The notes under the pieces are model-generated. The model worked only from the letters and a program-made list of their open reading frames with translations. It had not been told where the DNA came from and searched no databases. A stretch of 64,000 nucleotides of DNA from contig NC_071332.1 of the NCBI RefSeq assembly GCF_010183535.1, positions 11,470,001 through 11,534,000 of the forward strand, written 5' to 3'. Shown here piece by piece: positions 59,001 to 64,000 of this stretch. This DNA is from Caenorhabditis remanei (lineage: Eukaryota; Nematoda; Chromadorea; Rhabditida; Rhabditidae). Position 1 is the stretch's first letter, and the number at the start of each line of letters is the position of its first letter. Made by a program: the position numbers and the translations under genes.

Positions 59001-60417
59001 CATCAGAACTATCTCAAGATCAACAACGAAACATATCAATCTGGAACCACAACTGAAGGCATTGATGAGAATACTCATTTCATAATCAACATAGGATCCA
59101 ACAGCTCCACAAACCTGATTACTCTACATCAAACGGTTGAAGAAGCATTAAATAGAAAAAATGGACCAATTGAAGTGGACTTTCTGGAATTGTCAATGAC
59201 TCATGGATCAATTCGTCTTCCGAAAAGTCTGGCCAAGAAGCTGCAAGTTGGAAACATTGGACCAGTGAAACCAGATGTTCTGACTGCGTTCGCTACAATT
59301 ATCGATCCGAGACCCCCTTTGGATACTCTCGAGTTGTCGAATGTAACCCCAAATGATCCAGTTTTCCAGTTGGAAATCACCAAAAAGTCGAAGGGACTCG
59401 AGTTTGACGTGGAGGGAGAAAATGGAAAATGGTTGGAAACAATCATGGGTTTAGAGAATACTATTACCCAGATCAACAATGATGTTCCTATTCTTAATCT
59501 GAAGGAGATTATGGAGTTGATTGGGAAGTGGTCAAAGAGTGATCGGAAATTGGGAAACAAACTGTCAATGACAACGACTAACAAGATTGTGAAAGAAGTA
59601 TCGAAACTGATGATTGCAAATCTTGGAGCAGTGTCCGGAACGATTCCAATAGGAATGTTGACAGTGGTCGATTGCACAGCAATTCGTATGAGCAGATCTC
59701 TCGGACTCTCCGTCTTCGGACAGTCTGTCGACCAAAGTCCAAACTCCAAGGCAGTCATGTTCATGGGAATCATTGAGATGTGAGGAGACTCTATGTTTTA
59801 TCCTAATTTATTGTTTTTTTAAAATGTTCTGCTTTGATTTCATTTGGCAGAAAATCTTTCTCTATAACAAGATTTAATTTGTGTAACCATGATTTCTCTT
59901 TAACATGATCTACTTAATTTTTAAAATAAACTCTTGACAAAAGAATTCGAAGGTAATTTTCGTGAAAAACCAAAACATTACCTGAATATTTCTTGGCAAA
60001 TGAACTCTTTCACTCATTTCTCTAATCAAATTCATCGCTGTGGTCATCTGTCGATCCGTGTTATTCATTGTCTTCCTTTGAGCATTTGCCAAAGTGTTAT
60101 CACTATCAGATCCCCCGAATCCAACTGCGATCGATGTCGATAAGTCTCCACCGCTCAAGTAAGGACTTTCTGGGGCTCCAACGCGAGATGGATCATTTCC
60201 ACTTTTCTCATTTGAGAAGGACCGCCATTCTGTACCTACATCGACCAGCCTGGAGCCAAGATTGTTTTTTAATTGGAACGGGATAGATTTAAGTTGTTTC
60301 AAAAACTCACCGGTCTCCAACTACTAATCCACAAGCCGGACACACTAAATCTCCAGCACGGTGATCTTCTATTAGATGAACATCTGGATGGTGTGGACAT
60401 TGGACTGGTCCCGACAT
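56080..60417 (-). CDS. ttb-1: General transcription factor IIB (TFIIB)
   Basis: Four exons (60417-60311, 60249-59982, 57957-57623, 56290-56080) join exactly to 306 residues, the length I recall for C. elegans TFIIB. The zinc ribbon is [20 protein letters not shown] then [10 protein letters not shown]. The B-finger/linker has [15 protein letters not shown]. The first cyclin fold has [20 protein letters not shown] and [16 protein letters not shown]. The second has [20 protein letters not shown] and, in the last exon, [23 protein letters not shown] bridges TBP on the promoter and RNA polymerase II. Intron 2 (2,024 bases) contains an intronless gene on the plus strand, and intron 3 contains a decayed mariner, making this an unusually stretched copy. 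Confidence 0.95.
56350..57587 (+). mobile_element. mariner (Tc1/mariner superfamily) element, 1,238 bp, transposase decayed
   Basis: Perfect 29-bp terminal inverted repeats (TTAGGTTGGCAAG... at 56350 and its complement ending at 57587) are flanked by TA on both sides (56348-56349 and 57588-57589), the mariner target duplication. The transposase on the plus strand is broken by stops and frameshifts but recognisable. There is a patch [12 protein letters not shown] near 57070, then [14 protein letters not shown] (57210-57251), which corresponds to the HHDNARPHVA motif of mariner. The C-terminal end [20 protein letters not shown] (57390-57449) is followed by [14 protein letters not shown]. In the second motif the catalytic Asp is His-Asn (LHNVA), so the element is dead. 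It sits inside TFIIB intron 3, opposite in orientation. Confidence 0.92.
58959..59783 (+). CDS. Intronless gene nested in TFIIB intron 2, F-box-associated (FBA)-like
   Basis: A single open frame of 274 residues from ATG 58959. I chose this start because ATTTCAG ends right before it (58951-58957), like a spliced-leader acceptor, and because the longer frame from 58821 starts with a low-quality hydrophobic stretch. Features include [20 protein letters not shown], then [20 protein letters not shown] and [19 protein letters not shown]. The middle part resembles nematode F-box-associated (FBA_2-like) repeats, where LxN....FLxxW motifs occur, but no F-box is visible. It has no introns, unlike every neighbour, which suggests origin by retroposition or a recent family expansion. 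Function unknown. Confidence 0.5.
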   Translation: MQSSLPHSIQTFEIHQNYLKINNETYQSGTTTEGIDENTHFIINIGSNSSTNLITLHQTVEEALNRKNGPIEVDFLELSMTHGSIRLPKSLAKKLQVGNIGPVKPDVLTAFATIIDPRPPLDTLELSNVTPNDPVFQLEITKKSKGLEFDVEGENGKWLETIMGLENTITQINNDVPILNLKEIMELIGKWSKSDRKLGNKLSMTTTNKIVKEVSKLMIANLGAVSGTIPIGMLTVVDCTAIRMSRSLGLSVFGQSVDQSPNSKAVMFMGIIEM

Positions 60418-62219
60418 TGTTTTATCTGGAAGTGATTAAATTCTCTTTCTTACTGTAAAAAGCTTTTAGAAAGAATTAAGAGTTAGTTATAAAATAGTTT
60501 TAAGAATTTATAACGATGTTGTAATGGATTCAGCTAACAAAAATATGCTGTAAACTCGTAGTCTCAAAACACGTCTTAGAGCGAAAAGAATGAATTTCCG
60601 TTTCTATGGAAACATGAATTTCTTATTGAATTCTCTTCCGTTTTTCTTGCTGAAAAATAGTTTTTGGAAACCAGCCCGTCAAGGGACGAAGCTTATGTTT
60701 ATGTGAATCGATTTATATATTTTTGAGCTCTTATTTCGGATGAAAAAAGTTTCAGTTAATTTGGAAAAATATGGTCAAACCAAAACTTATGACAAATTTC
60801 TTCAAAAAAAAATCGAAAATTCAAAAAGAACATATTTTCTTCTTATTTGCTCAACGGACCATTGTGCGCAGAGTTACAAAAGGGGCGGTTTTGAATGTGT
60901 AATGATGGAGTGTCGTTGTAAGTGCATCTTAGAAAGAGAGAGAGAGAGTGAGGGCAGGATTAGTCATCCCTCGTATACAACAGGAATCCCATTCAAATGT
61001 GTAGTTGTTGAAGTTGAAAAACGTTCAATTCAGAAAAATTTAACTCTGCACATCAGAACCTAAGTATTGAGAAAACATTGTCTTTCAATAAGGGTCTTAG
61101 TAATAACTGTTTCCATTTGGAAGCATCTGAAAATGAAAGAAGAGAAAACGAATAGATGTATAAAGAAATTCACATTCTGAACGCTGTGCGTAAACTGTAT
61201 TGTACTGTTCTACTCTTCTAGAGCAAAGTAAACCTGGAAAAATGTGGGATGGTGGTACAACTGATAATCGTTTTCATTAAACAAATCTCCGATTTCCTAG
61301 AAATTTGTTTCATGTTTAAGTTTATTTTTATCACACTTCCTATAACTGATAAAACATTGAAAGGTGTGAAGAAAATTCGAAAGTTCAAAAACCCAAAAAT
61401 GACATCAAAATGTATTAATGGCACTCTTATCGGGACAAACGGGCGTGCATGTTTGACAAAAAGTTGCAGAAATCACGTGAACAAGAAAAGTATCAAAGGA
61501 ATCGTCTGACTCGTTACGTATCTGCCTCTCTGTAAACTCGGTGGTTCCTGATATTGGTTTACTAAACTCTTCCCAATGGGAATAATTTTTAAAAGCTACA
61601 AGCATCAAGCAAATGTACATAAAAACTGGAAACATACACGTAGTCCAAGGTTTTCTATCAATGGGTAGTCGGAGTTTGAACTACGAAGACGCATATTCCT
61701 TGTCTTCCTTAACCGGTATGTATCTGCGATGGTTCAGTCACTGATAAAGTAGAAAAAAATCTGACACTGATGCCTTCGTTTTATTCATGGCCTATTTTCA
61801 TTATTCTAACGTTATAAATGTCGTATCTTGATTTTAAAACCTGATGACTCACTTCATCATATCACAGTTCCAAAGCCTCTGAGTTCAAGATCAGATCAAC
61901 TGTCGTTCACATTCGGTTACCTGAACCACGAGACTGTTGACTAAAACTACCACTACACTTAACAGTTCATTCGTCGTATTTCTAATCTGCTACAAATAGT
62001 TTTGATTTCCACGCCAAACCAAAAACCATGTTTAATGACACATTTTCGAGAAATGTTTCCTGATTTCTTATCGTTTTGCTCCCAGCTTATCTTTATGACG
62101 ACTCCACCCAATCCACCCACCTTAATGATGTACTCGACAGAAGAATAGTCCGTATAAAAGGTGATTGCAAGTACTTTTCTTAGTCTCGAGTTTTCTCGAA
62201 ATTCCAAAAAGTTTCAACA
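60418..62219. other. Intergenic between TFIIB and member C, no firm gene
   Basis: 1.8 kb between divergent genes. Short simple repeat AGAGAGAGAGAGAG near 60935. One minus-strand short frame with a hydrophobic start is listed separately. Confidence 0.4.
61405..61635 (-). CDS. Doubtful short ORF with hydrophobic start
   Basis: 76 codons from ATG 61635, beginning with a possible signal peptide (MFPVFMYICLMLVAF) and ending in a small cysteine group (FCQTCTPVCPDKSAINTF). There is no homology I recognise, and no exon partner was found. It could be a small secreted peptide or chance. Confidence 0.2.
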   Translation of the reverse strand: MFPVFMYICLMLVAFKNYSHWEEFSKPISGTTEFTERQIRNESDDSFDTFLVHVISATFCQTCTPVCPDKSAINTF

Positions 62220-63845
62220 TGATGAAATTCCTGATATTTTCTACACTGTTTTCTATTACTCTTGGACAACAATTGATGAGTTTGAGTAGTTTCAAAGGAG
62301 GAAATGAAAGAAATGATCTGAAAGTGGATGCACCGTTTGGCATCTACGTATCTGCAACGTCGGACTCTGCAGCTGTTCTTGCCAACATCTATGTGGTTCT
62401 GGAGGATGGAAATAAGACTAGGTAAGCAAACTTTCTTTTGGTTAAAAAGATGTTTGGAAATCAAGATTAATGGAGATATTTTTATTTCTTAGTGGAGAAA
62501 TGGAGAAATTTATGGGGAAATTATTGCAGCTTGAACCAACTGAGGAACAACAAACTTCTACAGAATTCTGGAGAACTTCAACCTCTAGTGGTTCCGGCTT
62601 CTGCTTACTTGACCACTTCATCGTCAACAACTGCATTGAAAGCTCTCAATGGTGTCATGTTTTTGTGTTCTGCTGCTCAATTACGCGATGGTTAGTTTGA
62701 ACATATTTCAAAAAACACATCTAGTATCTCTTAATACAAGAACTTCATTTTTCACTAAAGTTTTTCAGAGAAATTCCATGTAATTGACGTTTCAATGTCT
62801 CAAACAATCAATCTTCAAACGACGACAGGAGATGGCACTTACTTCTTCCTCAACACTCATATGGGAACAAATCCATACAGATCATCAATTATTAGTCAAT
62901 GGAAACAAGGCGGATATTCACGAGCTTTCCTGTATGCTGGATTTCCTCTAGGTGGAACCCAAGTGAAAAATACTCAAATATTCTCGAATCCAATGGTTTC
63001 GGATAAATTCGACAACGCCCTGTTCTCGAATGTAGAGAAATTTTCGCTGACTAACACTGTGGCATTCTATCTGAAAGTTTCTAATGGTGGACCAAGCTTC
63101 AGAATTGAACCAGGATATTGTGAGTGCCAAGTCTCAGAGACTTTGAAGCAAATTTCTGGCGAGACAAAATGTTTATTAATTCAGCCAATGTCGATGGAAC
63201 GACCACCACGTCGACCACAACTACAGGGTTCTACATGAAAAATGTTAATGGAGCAGATAATACGGTAACAATCCATACGAAAAGGGATAACAAATACACC
63301 GGATCTTGCGGAGCAAATGTAAAATGTATTTCAATTGCCCACGTAATTACCCATTTATTTTTCAGACTCATGGACATCTTCCAGGCGGAAAAGTATCTGT
63401 GAGCGTTAACGACGGAGCTTCACAGTACGATGACAACTCTGCAGTGAATAGCTTCTTCACCCCATGGAGTGTACCATATGTTGGAGAGAATTTTCAGATT
63501 TCCTCTTCAGGAGGAGTAGATGGAGGAGTTTACTACGTACAGTACTTTACCCTGCGTGAGTTTTCTAATGATAATTAGAACAAACCCGAAAAGGAAAAGA
63601 TTTTCTCGAATCCTTTCAACCCTTATTCCTGAAAAACTAAATAAAAAAGATTAGAAGTCTCAGTACAAATAATTTCAGAAGGACCAGCAAAATCCGGCTC
63701 AACAATTCTTCCCGGTCGTCAAACCACTGCTGGGCCAGGTGGTCCAACCATTCCAGGACATGTCGAGACAACTACAAAGTCTTCCGGTACTATTCGATTT
63801 TTGATTTCACTGATGATTTCTATGTGTTTTGTTCGATTCATCTAG
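62220..63845 (+). CDS. Secreted, probably GPI-anchored nematode family, member C
   Basis: Exons about 62220-62421, 62530-62691, 62769-63120, 63181-63318, 63366-63553 and 63679-63845. Signal peptide MMKFLIFSTLFSITLGQ, then QLMSLSSFKGGNERNDLKVD and APFGIYVSATSDSAAVLANI, parallel to members A and B. Exon 2 must start at 62530 (after TTATTGCAG) to keep the family frame (LNQLRNNKLLQNSG). Then MGTNPYRSSIISQWKQGG, VEKFSLTNTVAFYLKVSN, a Thr-rich TTTTSTTTTGFYMKNV and GVYYVQYFTL. The reading to TAG 63845 ends with a hydrophobic GPI-like tail. Alternatively a donor at TCTTCCG/GTACTA (63786) joins an acceptor TTTTAG near 63970, so a longer isoform may continue past the window. Confidence 0.75.
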
Positions 63846-64000
63846 AGTTTCTCCTGCTCCCACATATTTTTCTTATGAACTGGTGCTTACTTCTCGTTAT
63901 TTTTTAAATTTACATCATCATGGAAAAATGGTGAAACGTAATTTCTGATTATTTTCAATTATAATTTTAGGGCAAACTTCAATTCCACCAGCTCCAACTC

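Noticed and set aside
60935..60950. AG dinucleotide run as a regulatory site
   Set aside because: Too short and common; no supporting context.

Overview
The window looks like nuclear DNA of a Caenorhabditis-type nematode. It is AT-rich, with short spliced exons whose introns mostly run GT to TTTTCAG, and it has nematode chemoreceptor families, a 127-residue major sperm protein and several nematode-only secreted families. The block L2HGDH / ZFPL1 / NDUFS1 (nuo-5) is the set I associate with the Y45G12B cosmid on C. elegans chromosome V. TFIIB (ttb-1) is, from memory, also on V. I cannot name the species; nothing was searched, and every exon was joined by eye using splice signals and reading-frame continuity.

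Layout. 1-5.6 kb: the 3' part of a Str-type chemoreceptor carrying a frameshift, a HORMA-domain (HIM-3-like) gene, a 676-bp inverted-repeat element and a DUF1647-type gene. 7.5-14.2 kb: small secreted proteins (a paralogous pair, two cysteine-rich genes and a possible Ly6-like gene). 14.5-15.6 kb: RRP15. 15.6-19.4 kb: a pyrimidine-rich, gene-free stretch. 19.4-24.1 kb: a 12-exon cation-type Cys-loop channel whose M3-M4 intron holds an FkbM-family gene on the opposite strand. 24.4-28.5 kb: three mARC/MOSC copies, the first a pseudogene. 28.6-29.5 kb: two small single-pass membrane protein loci with reading-frame anomalies. 30-37.4 kb: L2HGDH, ZFPL1, a 624-bp hairpin element with tRNA-like arms, and nuo-5. 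37.8-39.6 kb: a two-domain vWA secreted protein. 40.2-50.2 kb: tandem chemoreceptors, three Srt-like followed by three Srg/Srv-like, all on the minus strand. 50.4-54.1 kb and 62.2-64 kb: three members of a secreted, probably GPI-anchored family, split by MSP and ttb-1. The ttb-1 introns hold a decayed mariner and an intronless gene.

Conserved housekeeping genes (complex I, TFIIB, rRNA processing, Golgi ZFPL1, L-2-hydroxyglutarate clearance) are embedded among fast-evolving tandem families. The most unusual architecture is nested genes inside introns and a palindromic element carrying tRNA promoter boxes in both arms. I found no CRISPR array, operon of bacterial type, or clearly new enzymatic system.
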